Shown one piece after another: positions 1 through 11,077 of a DNA stretch of 64,000 nt. The translations under genes and the position numbers were made by a program. The DNA comes from Marinicella meishanensis (GTDB taxonomy: Bacteria > Pseudomonadota > Gammaproteobacteria > Xanthomonadales > Marinicellaceae): contig NZ_JAIOUV010000005.1 of assembly GCF_019931145.1 (NCBI RefSeq), forward strand, positions 62,001 through 126,000, written 5' to 3'. Position 1 is the stretch's first letter. Each line of letters begins with the position of its first letter. The notes under the pieces were generated by a model. The model was given only the letters and a program-made list of their open reading frames with translations, searched no databases and was not told where the DNA came from.

Positions 1-450
1 CTGATCGGGGTGGCCCGTGGCATCGCTTTGATCATGGAAGACGGTCAAATCTTACACACCCTGGTGCATGCCATGTCCTTGCCCTTGTCGTATTTGGGGG
101 CTGAATTGGCCTCGGTGGGCATGTTCATCATGCAATCCGTTTTGAACCTGTTCATCCCATCTGGCAGTGGCCAAGCTTATGTCACCATGCCGTTGATGGC
201 CCCGGTCGGTGATTTGATCGGGGTGAACCGACAAATTGCGGTGTTGGCTTATCAGTTTGGTGATGGCTTTTCCAACATGATCATCCCCACCAATGCGGTG
301 TTGATGGGCATCATCGGCATGGCTGGCGTGCCATACAACGCTTGGTTCCGCTTTTGCTTGCCCTTGATCCTGAAATTGATGGCAGCGGCGGCCACGGTGT
401 TGGTATTGGCGGTGGTGTTTGACTATGGGGCTTCGGTGCAGCCGATTTGA
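1..450 (+). CDS. YfcC-type membrane permease, C-terminal fragment
   Basis: The frame is open from the first base, so only the last 149 residues are present and the start lies outside the window. The visible part is hydrophobic, with several membrane segments, and carries the NLFIPSGSGQA and FGDGFSNMIIPT motifs typical of the YfcC / anaerobic C4-dicarboxylate carrier superfamily of inner-membrane transporters. The substrate cannot be told from this part; dicarboxylates, amino acids or short peptides are all possible. It converges on metH; the 123 bases between them hold only a weak 5-bp stem near 542-561 followed by a short T run, a poor terminator candidate. Confidence 0.75.
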   Translation: MIGVARGIALIMEDGQILHTLVHAMSLPLSYLGAELASVGMFIMQSVLNLFIPSGSGQAYVTMPLMAPVGDLIGVNRQIAVLAYQFGDGFSNMIIPTNAVLMGIIGMAGVPYNAWFRFCLPLILKLMAAAATVLVLAVVFDYGASVQPI

Positions 451-573
451 GTTGAGCTTAACTCAAAGTGGCTGGGTACTTCTTCAGTCTCAGCATGACA
501 CTTGCCAAAGACTTTTTTAAGCTGACAGTTACATCTGTGATGCCGTTGGTACGCCGACGGCTCGCGGGCTTTT

Positions 574-3500
574 TCAATCGACCAAATTGGGGCGCAACGC
601 TTTCTCAGCCACTGACAATTCAACACCTTTGCGCGTGGCATAGTCAGCCAGTTGTTCTTGGTTGATTTTACCCACCACAAAGTACTTTGAATCGGGGTGG
701 GCATAGTAAAAGCCACTGACTGATGAAGCCGGATACATGGTCAGGCCAGAGGTCAGTTCGATGCCGGTGTGGCCGGTCACATCCAACAAGTCAAACAACA
801 GCTCTTTTTGGGTGTGATCCGGGCAGGCAGGATAACCTGGGGCTGGCCTGATGCCTTGGTATTGTTCTTTGATCAAGGCGGCATTGTCCAACTGTTCATT
901 CGGGGCATAAGCCCAGTATTGGGTTCTGACTTGTTGGTGTAAATACTCGGCATAGGCTTCGGCCAGGCGGTCGGCCAAGGCTTTGAGCATGATGCTGCTG
1001 TAATCATCGTGTTGTGCTTCGAAACGCTGGACGTGTGACTCAATGCCCAGTCCAGTGGTGACGGCAAAAGCCCCGATGTGGTCGTTCAAACCAGCATCCT
1101 TGGGTGCGATGAAATCGCTCAAGCACAGATTGGCTTTGGGTTTGTTGGCCTGTTGTCTGAGGTTCAACAGGCGGTGTTGTTGGCCCTGGTGTTCGATGAT
1201 CACATCATCACCTTCGGCGTGGGCTGGGAAAAACCCCAACACCGCTTTGCATTGCAGCCAGTCTTCGGCCACCAATTGTTGCAGCATGCGTTGGGCGTCT
1301 TCATACAACTCGCTTGCGGTTTGGCCCACCACCTCATCGGTCAAGATCGCTGGATAGCGCCCGTGCAGTTCCCAGGTTTGGAAGAAGGGCGTCCAATCGA
1401 TGTATTCAACCAAGGTGGCCAGTGGGGTGTCGTCAATCACCTTGACCCCAGTGAAGCTCGGTTGGGTTGGGGTGAACGTGGACCAATCCAAAGCCAAGGC
1501 ATTGCCGCGGGCCTGTTCCAGGCTGATCAAGGATTTTTGATCCGAGCGATTTTTTCGGCGTTCGCGGATCTCGTGGTAGTCCTGCTTGATTTGTTGGCAG
1601 TAAGCGAGCTGGTCTTTTTCTGACAGCAGTTGTTGCACCACACCCACCGCCCGAGACGCGTCTTTGACCCACACCGTGGCATGGTCGTACTCGGGTTCGA
1701 TTTTCAACGCGGTGTGGGTGCGTGAGGTGGTGGCGCCACCGATCAACAAGGGCAGGTTCATGCCTTTGTGTTTCATTTGTTCGGCCACGTAACACATTTC
1801 GTCCAGGGATGGGGTGATCAAACCCGACAAGCCGATGATGTCGGCTTGGTGGTCATTGGCCGCTTTTAGAATCTGTTCAGCTGGCACCATCACGCCCAAA
1901 TCAATGATCTCATAATTGTTACAGCCCAACACCACCCCCACGATGTTTTTGCCGATGTCATGCACATCCCCTTTGACCGTGGCCATGATGATTTTGCCTT
2001 TGGCTTGTTGGGCACCTTTCCGGGCTTCGATGTGTGGGGTGAGCCAGGCCACGGCTTGTTTCATGACCCGAGCTGACTTGACCACCTGAGGTAAGAACAT
2101 TTTGCCTTCGCCAAATAAGTCTCCCACCACATTCATGCCATCCATCAAAGGACCTTCAATCACCTCCAGTGGATCACCCAGCTCGTCCAAAGCAGCGGCT
2201 GCATCGGTTTCTATGTGATCAGTGATCCCATGGACCAATGCGTGGTTGATGCGCTGTTTGACCGGCAGTTCCCGCCAGGCCAGCTTTTGTTCATCATTTT
2301 GTGCACTGCCTTGCATGTCTTGAGCCAGCTCCAATAGCTCTTCGGTGGCATTGGGGTCGCGGTTGAACAACAAGTCTTCAATTTTGTTGCGGATGTGGTC
2401 AGGGATGTCGTCATACACGGTCAACTGGCCGGCATTGACGATGCCCATGTCCATGCCGGCACGGATGGCGTGGTACAAGAACACCGAATGGATTGCTTCT
2501 CGCAAGGGGTTGTTGCCGCGGAAGGAGAAGGAAATGTTGGACACGCCGCCAGAAACCATGGCATGTGGCAGGTTTTGTTTGATCCAGCGGGTCGCTTCAA
2601 TGAAGTCCTTGCCGTAGTTGTTGTGTTCTTCTATACCAGTGCCGATGGCAAAGATGTTGGGGTCAAAGATGATGTCTTCCGGTGGGAAGTTGACTTGTTG
2701 GGTCAAGACCTCATAGGACCGCTGGCAGATCTCAATTTTGCGAGCAAAACTGTCGGCCTGGCCGGTTTCGTCAAAGGCCATCACAATGACAGCTGCCCCA
2801 TATTTACGGGCCAATAGGGCCTGCTTGATGAAAGCGTCTTCACCTTCTTTGAGGCTGATCGAGTTGACGATGCCCTTGCCCTGGATGTGCTGCAAACCGG
2901 CTTCCAAGATGTCCCATTTGGAGGAGTCCAACATAATCGGCACCCGACCAATGCCAGGTTCTGAGCCGATCAGGTTCAAAAAAGTGATCATCATTTGTTG
3001 GGAGTCGATCAAGCCTTCGTCCATGTTGATGTCAATGATTTGGGCGCCATTGTCCACCTGTTGTTGGGCGATTTCCAAGGCCGTGACCAAATCGTTTTCT
3101 TTGATCAAGCGCTTGAATTTCAAGGAACCGGTGACATTGGTGCGCTCGCCGACATTGATGAAATTCATCTCAGGGGTGATGGTCAAGGGTTCCAGTCCGG
3201 ATAATCGACAGAATCGATCGAGCTGCGGCAGGCGCCTGGGTTGTTGTTGATCGACCAATTTTGCGAGGGCTTGGATGTGCTTCGGGGTGGTGCCACAACA
3301 ACCACCCATGATGTTGACCTGACCCTGTTCAACCATGTGTTGCATGATGCCAGCCATGTGGGCTGGGTCATGGTCGTACTCACCCAATTCATTGGGCAAG
3401 CCGGCATTGGGGTGAATGCTCACATAACATTCACAAATGTCGGATAACTCCTTGATATAAGGGATCAAATCATCCGCGCCCAAAGCACAATTTAAGCCAA

Positions 3501-4227
3501 TGGCCAGTGGTTTGACGTGTCTTATGGAGTGGTAAAAAGCCGCCAGGGTTTGGCCGGACAGGGTGCGGCCACTGGCATCCACAATGGTGCCTGAAATCAT
3601 CACTGGCACCTCACCGTGCTTTGCCAGCACCGTTTGCACAGCGAACAGGGCGGCCCGGGCATTGAGGGTGTCAAAAATGGTTTCCACCATCAACACATCG
3701 GCACCACCGGCCAACAAGCCTTCGGCGGCTTCGGTGTAGGCGGCGACCAATTCATCAAACGTGACGTTGCGGTACTCCGGGCGGTTGATGTCCGGTGAAA
3801 TCGACGCGGTGCGGTTGGTGGGGCCCAACACGCCAATGACCCAGCGGGGCTTGTCCGCACTGCTGTATTTTTGACAGGCTTGTTTGGCCAACACCGCCGA
3901 CTGGCGGTTGATTTCATAAGTCAATGACTCGGTGTGGTAATCGGCTTGGGCTATGCCGGTGGCGTTGAAAGTGTTGGTTTCCACCAAGTCACTGCCGGCT
4001 GCCAGGTTTTGTTCATGGATTTGTTGGATGATCTCCGGCTGGGTCAGGGACAAAATGTCGTTGTTGCCTTTGAGGTCATGCGGGTGGTCTTTGAGCAAGG
4101 TGCCGCGGTAATCATCTTCGGTCAAACGCAGCGTTTGAATCATGGTGCCCATGGCCGAGTCCAACAGCAATATGCGTTGTTGCAGGTGTTGTTCGAGCAT
4201 GGTGCGGGTGGCAGATGTGGTGGTCAT
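574..4227 (-). CDS. metH: Cobalamin-dependent methionine synthase MetH
   Basis: Transfers the methyl group of 5-methyltetrahydrofolate to homocysteine through cobalamin, in the cytoplasm. At 1217 residues it is full length for the family. Order: homocysteine domain (about 10-330) with zinc ligands Cys247, Cys310 and Cys311, the same numbers as in E. coli; pterin-binding domain (about 355-620); cap (about 650-740); B12 domain with DVHDIGKN supplying the cobalt ligand His756; AdoMet reactivation domain to the end. The ATG at 4227 is preferred over the longer frame because the family N-terminus begins there and its A is the last base of the upstream stop (TAATG), which implies translational coupling to the ArsR-methyltransferase gene. 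Confidence 0.97.
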   Translation of the reverse strand: MTTTSATRTMLEQHLQQRILLLDSAMGTMIQTLRLTEDDYRGTLLKDHPHDLKGNNDILSLTQPEIIQQIHEQNLAAGSDLVETNTFNATGIAQADYHTESLTYEINRQSAVLAKQACQKYSSADKPRWVIGVLGPTNRTASISPDINRPEYRNVTFDELVAAYTEAAEGLLAGGADVLMVETIFDTLNARAALFAVQTVLAKHGEVPVMISGTIVDASGRTLSGQTLAAFYHSIRHVKPLAIGLNCALGADDLIPYIKELSDICECYVSIHPNAGLPNELGEYDHDPAHMAGIMQHMVEQGQVNIMGGCCGTTPKHIQALAKLVDQQQPRRLPQLDRFCRLSGLEPLTITPEMNFINVGERTNVTGSLKFKRLIKENDLVTALEIAQQQVDNGAQIIDINMDEGLIDSQQMMITFLNLIGSEPGIGRVPIMLDSSKWDILEAGLQHIQGKGIVNSISLKEGEDAFIKQALLARKYGAAVIVMAFDETGQADSFARKIEICQRSYEVLTQQVNFPPEDIIFDPNIFAIGTGIEEHNNYGKDFIEATRWIKQNLPHAMVSGGVSNISFSFRGNNPLREAIHSVFLYHAIRAGMDMGIVNAGQLTVYDDIPDHIRNKIEDLLFNRDPNATEELLELAQDMQGSAQNDEQKLAWRELPVKQRINHALVHGITDHIETDAAAALDELGDPLEVIEGPLMDGMNVVGDLFGEGKMFLPQVVKSARVMKQAVAWLTPHIEARKGAQQAKGKIIMATVKGDVHDIGKNIVGVVLGCNNYEIIDLGVMVPAEQILKAANDHQADIIGLSGLITPSLDEMCYVAEQMKHKGMNLPLLIGGATTSRTHTALKIEPEYDHATVWVKDASRAVGVVQQLLSEKDQLAYCQQIKQDYHEIRERRKNRSDQKSLISLEQARGNALALDWSTFTPTQPSFTGVKVIDDTPLATLVEYIDWTPFFQTWELHGRYPAILTDEVVGQTASELYEDAQRMLQQLVAEDWLQCKAVLGFFPAHAEGDDVIIEHQGQQHRLLNLRQQANKPKANLCLSDFIAPKDAGLNDHIGAFAVTTGLGIESHVQRFEAQHDDYSSIMLKALADRLAEAYAEYLHQQVRTQYWAYAPNEQLDNAALIKEQYQGIRPAPGYPACPDHTQKELLFDLLDVTGHTGIELTSGLTMYPASSVSGFYYAHPDSKYFVVGKINQEQLADYATRKGVELSVAEKALRPNLVD

Positions 4228-5147
4228 TATTTTTGGGCGTCTACGGTGATGATTTTGAAATGGGGTTTGCGTTGTTCTTGTGAGCTGATGACGGCCTGGA
4301 CTTGGCCAAATCCTGCTTGGCGACACCACTGTTCCAGTTGTTGCGGTTCAAAGCCCAAATTCTTGTGGCCGTATTCACTCATGACGTCTTCATGCTGATG
4401 GGCTTCCAGGGTCGATATCAGCACGGAGCCACCAGGCCGACAGACGCGGTGGGCTTCTTGAATCACGGCTGCTGGTTTGGTGGAATAGGTCAACACGTGC
4501 AACAACAACACACAGTCATATTGGGCATCATCGAACGGCAACTGGTGGATGTCGCATTGGTTGAATTGCACGTTGTCGCGGTCTTTGAGTCGTGCTTTGG
4601 CCGCTTCGATGGCCTTGGCGTTGTTGTCCACACAGGTGTATGAGGCGGCGTTGTGGGCCAGCAGTTCAGCCAACACGCCATCACCTGAACCCAAATCAAG
4701 CACTGCACCCAAATTGACCAGTTTGGCCACCACTCGGGTGGTGGCTTCCCAGGTGCGCCCAGGTGAATAATGGCGTTCCATGTCGCCAGCCACGGCATCC
4801 ACCCATTGGTTTGAAGCCGCTTGTTGACTCATCACCAAAGCCATTTGTTGGTTGTCTTGTTGAATCAAGGCGTGGTCTTCATAATGTAGTTGGATCATGT
4901 CCAACAAACCGTTGTAGGTTTGATTGAAATGTTCAGTGTGCAGTCGGTAATAGGAGCTGACCCCTTGTTTGCGGACTTGGACCAAGCCTTGTTTCTTCAG
5001 GTGTGACAAATGGGTCGACACCCGGGGTTGGGCCAAGCGGGTGATTTCAGCCAATTCAGCCACGGTCAATTCTTGCTGCTGTAACAGCAGCACCAGGCGG
5101 ATGCGGGATTCATCGGACATGGTTTTGAACAAGTCATTCAAACTCAT
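4227..5147 (-). CDS. ArsR-family regulator fused to SAM-dependent methyltransferase (SahR-like)
   Basis: A 306-residue two-domain protein. Residues 1-75 form an ArsR/SmtB winged helix ([12 protein letters not shown], then the recognition helix around [17 protein letters not shown]). Residues about 120-306 form a class I methyltransferase with motif [12 protein letters not shown] at 149-159. No cysteine metal site is seen in the winged helix. The ATG at 5147 gives the standard ArsR N-terminus; the longer frame runs through the operator. It sits directly before metH with a one-base overlap, so a role in sensing S-adenosylhomocysteine or SAM to control the methionine cycle, as proposed for SahR, is the best inference. 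Whether the methyltransferase domain is catalytic or only a ligand sensor is unknown. Confidence 0.85.
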   Translation of the reverse strand: MSLNDLFKTMSDESRIRLVLLLQQQELTVAELAEITRLAQPRVSTHLSHLKKQGLVQVRKQGVSSYYRLHTEHFNQTYNGLLDMIQLHYEDHALIQQDNQQMALVMSQQAASNQWVDAVAGDMERHYSPGRTWEATTRVVAKLVNLGAVLDLGSGDGVLAELLAHNAASYTCVDNNAKAIEAAKARLKDRDNVQFNQCDIHQLPFDDAQYDCVLLLHVLTYSTKPAAVIQEAHRVCRPGGSVLISTLEAHQHEDVMSEYGHKNLGFEPQQLEQWCRQAGFGQVQAVISSQEQRKPHFKIITVDAQK

Positions 5148-5150
5148 TAT

Positions 5151-5183
5151 ATCTTTATATCTTGATTGAGAGATATAAAGGAT
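5151..5183 (-). promoter_or_regulatory. Inverted-repeat operator upstream of the regulator-metH operon
   Basis: The plus strand shows CTTTATATCT (5153-5162), an 8-base spacer, then AGATATAAAG (5171-5180): a perfect 10-bp inverted repeat. It begins 4 bases upstream of the regulator ATG, so it covers the ribosome binding region and probably the promoter. A bound ArsR dimer here would explain autoregulation and metH control. The assignment to the adjacent ArsR protein is an inference from position and AT-rich symmetry. Confidence 0.7.
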
Positions 5184-5279
5184 TTTAGGGGATTCTTTAC
5201 AGATTACAAGCATTAATGTCGGGTATGACGATTGGTTATGAGAAAATGATCCAAACAACAACCAGAGAGACAACCCATC

Positions 5280-5900
5280 ATGCTCGATTTTTATACTTAT
5301 GCCACGGTCAATGGTCAGGCCGTGGCCATCGCTTTGGCAGCCACCAGATTACCCCACCAGCGGCATTGGGTGGATTTGCGTCACGGCGAACAGCGCCAAC
5401 CGGACTTTTTGGCCATCAACCCATCCGGTCGCATCCCGGTGATCGTTGATCAGGCCCATGAGCCGCCTTTGGTGGTGCACCAAACCGGTGCCATTTTGGC
5501 TTATTTGGCCCAAAAAGCCGGTCAGTTTGGTGGGCAAAATGAGCGAGAAGCGGCCCAAGTCCAAGCTTGGTTGTGGTTTCAATTGACCGATGTCTCGATC
5601 AACTTTTTCAACAATTTCTACCTCAAAAGTTTAACCCAGCCACCACAGCCCGCTGCGGCCAACGTGTTGAAACAGCGGGCCATGGGTTTTTATCAAGAAT
5701 TTGATGCCCAATTGCAAAAGCAGGTTTACTTGGTGGGTGAGCAAATGACCATCGCCGACATGGCAGCCTATCCGGTGGTGCACGCCATGGCCGATTTGTT
5801 GTTGGATGAAACCAAACCCCACTTAAGCCGTTGGTATGCCCAAATGCAGGCCAAAGAGGCGGTGCAAAGTGGCATGCAAGCCCAGGCTGCTGGTGCTTGA
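5280..5900 (+). CDS. Glutathione S-transferase family protein
   Basis: A 206-residue soluble protein with a thioredoxin-like N-terminal half (MLDFYTY start, then NPSGRIPVIVD with the cis-proline of the glutathione site, followed by VVHQTGAILAYLA) and an all-helical C-terminal half with the GST capping sequence MTIADMAAYPVV. It resembles bacterial Nu/theta-like GSTs with an N-terminal Tyr/Thr rather than a Cys nucleophile. The substrate cannot be predicted. It is divergent from the metH regulator and stands alone before the glutamate dehydrogenase. Confidence 0.88.
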   Translation: MLDFYTYATVNGQAVAIALAATRLPHQRHWVDLRHGEQRQPDFLAINPSGRIPVIVDQAHEPPLVVHQTGAILAYLAQKAGQFGGQNEREAAQVQAWLWFQLTDVSINFFNNFYLKSLTQPPQPAAANVLKQRAMGFYQEFDAQLQKQVYLVGEQMTIADMAAYPVVHAMADLLLDETKPHLSRWYAQMQAKEAVQSGMQAQAAGA

Positions 5901-6117
5901 ATGTGGCCTTGAAAGCCATTCGAAAAAAGTCATCATTAAGTTTATCAGCACTGTATTTCGCGCCATGAAACCGTTAAAATTCAGCAGGTAAGTCTGGGGT
6001 TGGCAAGAGGCCAAGAACTGGATTTGCACAACAAAGCGGGGACAAAATGACGCTCACAGGGCGGCATGCGTTGGTATCCGTTAATCATTATCAACGACAC
6101 ACAACACAGAGATTCTG

Positions 6118-9100
6118 ATGCAATCACTACTAACTGCAGAACACAAAAAGTTCATCAAGAACTTTTCTCACCGGGTCAATCAATCCGATTCCAAATACCA
6201 AGACAGCATCAAACAACTGGCCAAACAGTTGTTCACGCACATGTCATTTGATGAAATCAGCAGCCACCCTTATGACTATTGGGCTCAGACCTTGCATGAC
6301 ATGATTGACAGCATGTCGGCCCGAAAACTGAAGAACCCGATTATCCAAGTCAAACATTCTGCGGTGGATGCCAACATCAGCCAAATTTTGTTGATCAACG
6401 ACAACATCCCATTCCTGGTTGATTCAGCGACCATGGCTTGTGCCGAATTTGGCCTGGACATCAAGTTGTTGTCACACCCCATCATCCAAATCAAGGGTGA
6501 AGATAAGCAGCGGGTGTTGATCGAAAAACCCAAAAAAGGGGAAACCCAAGCCAAATCGCTGATCTACATTGAGTTGAAACGCATCGAGGACGACGCTGTG
6601 GTGAAACAGCTGCAACGGTATTTGGCGCGGGTGTTTGAACAAATCAGAACGGCGGTGGCTGATTGGCAGCCCATGTTGCAGCAAATGGAATTGGTCAAAG
6701 ACGCCCTGGGGCAGTTGGGTGATGACAAGGTGCGGGCCTCCCAGCAAGAATTCATTGATTGGTTGGTGGATGACAATTTCACCTTTTTGGGATACCGCAA
6801 GTACCAGCGCAGCCACAAAATGTTGGTGGCGATGCCAGAGACCGGCATGGGTCTGCTCAGTGAGCAGTTGGAGGCCGATGCCAATGACGCCAGCCAATTG
6901 TCCGTTGATGAATATCAGGTGGCCAAACAATCAGATTTGGTGGTGATCACCAAAGTCAATGTGATTTCCAAGATCCACCGCAAAGGCAATTTAGACTACG
7001 TGGGTTTTTTGGAAACCGACGCCAAAGGCCAGGTGGTTGCAGAACACCGTTTCATCGGGCTGTTCACCTCGGTGGCCACCAACACCAATTCCCTGAAAAT
7101 TCCGTACATCAACAGCAAAATCAAGGTGTTGATCAAACAGTTTGGTTTTGATGACAACTCCCATTCAGGCAAAATGCTGATGCACATCATCGACACCATG
7201 CCCCGCGATGAAGTGCTGCAATCCAACACCAAGGAATTGTTCCGAGCGGTTTACCAGGCCTTGGTGATTCAAGAGAAAATCACCACCCAAGTCACCGCCA
7301 GACAAGACAAATTCAATCGGTTTTGTTCCTTCATGGTGCACGTCCCCAGGGATCTGTTCAACACCTCCATCCGGCACAAAATCCAGGCCCTGCTGGCGGC
7401 TGCCGTCGGCGGGGTCGAAGTGGAGTATTCGGTGGCCATTGACGAGTCGCACTACGCCCGTTTGTATGTGGTGATCCGCGACATGAAAGCATTCAACCAG
7501 GACTTGTTGAAAACCATCAAAGCGGACATCATTGAAGTGGTGACCACCTGGGAAGACCGTTTGGCTCAGGCTTTGAAAGAGCGCTTGGGTAATGATGAAA
7601 GCGTGCGCCTGATGAATAAATTCAAAGGTGCTTTTCCGGTGGCTTACCGGGAAGACGTCAGCCCGTGGGTGGCGTCCTTTGATGTGGAAAATGCCGACAA
7701 ACTCGCTGTCGGTGGGGGCATCGAAATGAGTCTGTATGCGCCCCGCATCAAACGCCAAGGGGACTTCCGCTTCAAAATATTCCGCCACCAAAACACCATT
7801 CCCTTGAGTGAGGTGTTGCCTGATTTGGAAAACCTGGGCTTGCATGTGGTCAGTGAACGGCCATACGAATGGACCCTGGGCGATGACAGCAATGTATGGG
7901 TGCAGGATTTTGATTTGAACCTGGCATCCGGCAAAGGCTTGGAGCTGGAATTGGTCAAAACCCGTTTTCATGAAGCCTTTGACAAAGTGGTCACCGGTGA
8001 ACTGGAATCCGACGCTTTGAACAAACTGATCATTTTGGGTGGCTTGACCTGGCGTCAAATCAACTTCTTGCGCACCTTGGTCAAATACCTGTTGCAGACC
8101 GGTCTGCCATACAGCAAAGACTACATCGAAAAAGCGATGATCCAACACCCGCACATTTCACGCTGGTTGATTGAATTGTTTACCATCCGCTTTTCGCCCA
8201 AACTGGACCAGGTGGAGCCCAAAAAGGTGCGGGCCTATCTGGATGCCTTCAGTGAAAAGTTTGCCATCCAGTGCCATCATTTGAGTGTTGAACTGAATCA
8301 ATACCAGCAAGACTGCGTGGACAAATACATCCGCAGCCGCAAGTTCACCCGCGAAACCATGTCAGACAAAGTGATCAAAGTGATCATTGCCCTGTTAGAT
8401 TCGGTCAAGTCGCAGGACGAAGACCGCATCTTGCGCCACGTGGTGGACATCATTTGCGCCATGCTGCGGACGAACTTTTATCAAACCGATAAACAGGGTA
8501 AACCACCACTGGCCATCAGCATCAAGATCAACTCTTCGGCCTTGTCATTTTTACCCAAACCGGTGCCGTTCAGGGAAATCTTTGTGTGTTCACCCGATGT
8601 CGAAGCCATTCATTTGCGCATGGGTAAAGTGGCGCGCGGTGGCTTGCGCTGGTCGGACCGCTATGAAGACTTCCGCACCGAAGTGCTGGGTTTGATGAAG
8701 GCCCAAAATGTGAAGAACTCAATCATTGTGCCGGTCGGCTCCAAAGGGGGCTTTGTGGTGAAAAACTTGCCCAACGGTTCTCGTGATGAGGTGATGGCCG
8801 AAGTGGTGCGTTGTTATCGGATCTTCATTGGCAGTATGTTGGATATCACTGACAACATCAAAGGCAAACGCATCATCCCGCCGAAAGACGTGGTGCGGCA
8901 TGATGCAGATGATCCGTATTTGGTGGTGGCCGCCGACAAAGGCACGGCCACCTTTTCTGACATCGCCAATGGCATCTCCGAAGCGAGGGGTTTTTGGTTG
9001 GGTGACGCTTTCGCCTCGGGCGGTTCGGCTGGCTATGACCACAAAGGCATGGGCATCACCGCCAAAGGGGCCTGGGAGTCGGTCAAAAGGCACTTCAGGG

Positions 9101-11031
9101 AATTGGGCGTGGATTGCCAAGCCGAAGATTTCTCGGTGGTCGGCATCGGCGACATGATGGGCGATGTGTTCGGTAACGGCATGTTGTTGTCCAAACACAT
9201 ATGCCTAAAAGCCGCCTTCAACCACCTGCACATCTTCCTGGATCCCAATCCCGATTCAGCCAGCAGTTGGGTAGAGCGCAATCGCTTGTTCAATCTGCCG
9301 CGATCCAGTTGGGAAGACTACAACCAAAAATTGATTTCCAAAGGTGGTGGCATTTATTCGCGTTTTGACAAAGCCATCCCCATTTCCCCGGAAGTCAAAG
9401 CCTGGCTGAAAATCCGAGAAGATGAACTGGCCCCTCAAGAGTTGATTCACAAATTGTTGTTGTCCGAAGTGGACCTGATCTGGAACGGCGGCATCGGCAC
9501 CTATGTCAAAGCCTCAAGTGAAAGTCATGCCGATGCCGGTGACAGTGCCAACAATGCCTTAAGGGTTGACGGCAAACAACTGAAATGTAAGGTATTTGGT
9601 GAAGGTGGTAACTTGGGTGTGACACAAAAAGGCCGCATCGAATTCGCCAACAACGGCGGTAAAATCAACACCGACTTCATCGACAATTCAGCTGGGGTGG
9701 ACTGTTCCGACCACGAGGTGAACATCAAGATCCTGCTGAAATCGATGATGGAAGACGGCCATTATGACCTGCAGACCAGAAACAAGTTGCTGGCATCCAT
9801 GACCAACAACGTCAGCGAGTTGGTGTTGAAAAACAATTACATGCAAACCCAGACCTTGAGTTTCATGGCCCATTTGAGTTCACAACGGGTCGGCGCCAAA
9901 GCTCACCTGATTCAAGTGCTGGAAGAAAAGGGCCTGTTGGATCGTGAGATCGAGTTTTTGCCCAGTGATGCTGAATTGGAGCGACGTCGCAAGAACAACG
10001 AAGGCCTGAGTCGTCCGGAACTGTGTGTGTTGTTGTCCTATGCGAAATTGGATTTGTACGATCAAGTGATCAATTCCAAGTTGTTGGACGATCCTTGGTT
10101 GCGCCGCTTGATGGTCCACTATTTCCCCAAGAAACTGCAAAAAGTGGACGACAAGTACCTGGACAACCACCGCCTGAAACGGGAAATCATTGGCACCATC
10201 TTGACCAGCCAGGTGATCGATCGCATGGGCGCCACTTTTGTCATGCGCATGGAGGAAGACACCGGTGCCGATGTCACGGCCATTTGTCAGGCCTTTTACA
10301 TCGTGGTCGAATTGTTCAAGCTCAATGAATTGTGGCATGGCATCGAAGCCCATGATGGACAAGTCCAAGTGGCCGATCAAATTGAGGCTTTTGTTGCCAT
10401 ATGGAAGTTTTTGCGCCAAACCGTGCGTTGGGTGTTGAACAACTTGGGCCACCAATTGAACATCGAACAGCAGGTTGCTGCCCTGAACAAAGGGGTGCAG
10501 CAATTCAGCAAAGATTTTACCAAGTACATCAATGACCCAGACAAGCTGGCCTTGGAGCGCGGTGCCAAGGCTTTGGTCAGACAGGGTTTTGCTGATGTGT
10601 TGTCCAACCGCATTGCGGCTTTGCCTTATTTGAGTGGGGCACTGGATGTGGTGCGTGTGGCCAACGAACAAGAAGTCACGGTCAAACAAGCGGCCGACAT
10701 GTATTTCCCCTTGGCCAAAATGTTGAACCTGATTTGGTTGCAAAACATGATCGAGCAGTTGCATGTGCACAACCAGTGGCATGTGCATGCCCGCGGTGGT
10801 TTGCGCGATGATTTGAGTAACTACCATGCCCAATTGACCGCTTCTTTGTTGAATCGCTACGGCAAGCAAAACAGCGATCAGGCATTGCAATCCTGGAGCC
10901 AGGAGTTTGGCCAGAAAGTGCAAAACGTCAAACACATGATGGCTTCGATTCGATCTGAGAAGAATGTGGATTATCCCACCATCATGGTGGCAATCAATTC
11001 ATTGAGTCATTTGGTCACAGCGACCAAGTAA
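6118..11031 (+). CDS. gdhB: NAD-specific glutamate dehydrogenase, large (1600-residue) class
   Basis: At 1637 residues this belongs to the very large NAD-glutamate dehydrogenase class of Proteobacteria, which oxidatively deaminates glutamate to 2-oxoglutarate and ammonium in the cytoplasm, mainly for amino-acid catabolism. The long N-terminal part (about 1-720) carries ACT-like regulatory segments. The catalytic core starts near 835 with KVARGGLRWSDR and VPVGSKGGFV, continues through the nucleotide-binding region with GIGDMMGDVFGNGML near 1010 and VFGEGGNLGVTQKGRIE near 1157, and a helical tail closes it. It is monocistronic: 217 bases precede it and a strong stem follows. The ribosome binding site before 6118 is weak (AGAG). 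Long antisense frames inside it are codon-use shadows. Confidence 0.95.
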   Translation: MQSLLTAEHKKFIKNFSHRVNQSDSKYQDSIKQLAKQLFTHMSFDEISSHPYDYWAQTLHDMIDSMSARKLKNPIIQVKHSAVDANISQILLINDNIPFLVDSATMACAEFGLDIKLLSHPIIQIKGEDKQRVLIEKPKKGETQAKSLIYIELKRIEDDAVVKQLQRYLARVFEQIRTAVADWQPMLQQMELVKDALGQLGDDKVRASQQEFIDWLVDDNFTFLGYRKYQRSHKMLVAMPETGMGLLSEQLEADANDASQLSVDEYQVAKQSDLVVITKVNVISKIHRKGNLDYVGFLETDAKGQVVAEHRFIGLFTSVATNTNSLKIPYINSKIKVLIKQFGFDDNSHSGKMLMHIIDTMPRDEVLQSNTKELFRAVYQALVIQEKITTQVTARQDKFNRFCSFMVHVPRDLFNTSIRHKIQALLAAAVGGVEVEYSVAIDESHYARLYVVIRDMKAFNQDLLKTIKADIIEVVTTWEDRLAQALKERLGNDESVRLMNKFKGAFPVAYREDVSPWVASFDVENADKLAVGGGIEMSLYAPRIKRQGDFRFKIFRHQNTIPLSEVLPDLENLGLHVVSERPYEWTLGDDSNVWVQDFDLNLASGKGLELELVKTRFHEAFDKVVTGELESDALNKLIILGGLTWRQINFLRTLVKYLLQTGLPYSKDYIEKAMIQHPHISRWLIELFTIRFSPKLDQVEPKKVRAYLDAFSEKFAIQCHHLSVELNQYQQDCVDKYIRSRKFTRETMSDKVIKVIIALLDSVKSQDEDRILRHVVDIICAMLRTNFYQTDKQGKPPLAISIKINSSALSFLPKPVPFREIFVCSPDVEAIHLRMGKVARGGLRWSDRYEDFRTEVLGLMKAQNVKNSIIVPVGSKGGFVVKNLPNGSRDEVMAEVVRCYRIFIGSMLDITDNIKGKRIIPPKDVVRHDADDPYLVVAADKGTATFSDIANGISEARGFWLGDAFASGGSAGYDHKGMGITAKGAWESVKRHFRELGVDCQAEDFSVVGIGDMMGDVFGNGMLLSKHICLKAAFNHLHIFLDPNPDSASSWVERNRLFNLPRSSWEDYNQKLISKGGGIYSRFDKAIPISPEVKAWLKIREDELAPQELIHKLLLSEVDLIWNGGIGTYVKASSESHADAGDSANNALRVDGKQLKCKVFGEGGNLGVTQKGRIEFANNGGKINTDFIDNSAGVDCSDHEVNIKILLKSMMEDGHYDLQTRNKLLASMTNNVSELVLKNNYMQTQTLSFMAHLSSQRVGAKAHLIQVLEEKGLLDREIEFLPSDAELERRRKNNEGLSRPELCVLLSYAKLDLYDQVINSKLLDDPWLRRLMVHYFPKKLQKVDDKYLDNHRLKREIIGTILTSQVIDRMGATFVMRMEEDTGADVTAICQAFYIVVELFKLNELWHGIEAHDGQVQVADQIEAFVAIWKFLRQTVRWVLNNLGHQLNIEQQVAALNKGVQQFSKDFTKYINDPDKLALERGAKALVRQGFADVLSNRIAALPYLSGALDVVRVANEQEVTVKQAADMYFPLAKMLNLIWLQNMIEQLHVHNQWHVHARGGLRDDLSNYHAQLTASLLNRYGKQNSDQALQSWSQEFGQKVQNVKHMMASIRSEKNVDYPTIMVAINSLSHLVTATK

Positions 11032-11041
11032 CAGGCCAATA

Positions 11042-11070
11042 GGGCGGTGTGGACTTGTGCCACTCCGCCC
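11042..11070. terminator. GC-rich stem between convergent genes
   Basis: GGGCGGTGTGG (11042-11052) pairs with CCACTCCGCCC (11060-11070) with one T-T mismatch around a 7-base loop. It occupies the 46-base gap between the stop codons of the glutamate dehydrogenase and the convergent SDR gene. There is no T run on either side, so it is either a weak bidirectional terminator or a 3'-end stabilising hairpin. Confidence 0.55.
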
Positions 11071-11077
11071 ATGAATA

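Noticed and set aside
4228-4329. A longer metH with 34 extra N-terminal residues
   Set aside because: The extension reads through the end of the upstream regulator, is rich in Pro/Arg/His, and moves the family numbering away from E. coli MetH; the ATG at 4227 matches it exactly.
7165-8154. A 329-codon minus-strand frame inside the glutamate dehydrogenase gene
   Set aside because: Antisense shadow of a long, well-conserved gene; the protein has no recognisable domain and no ribosome binding site. The same holds for the 351-codon frame at 9880-10935 and other antisense frames in metH and rfbB.
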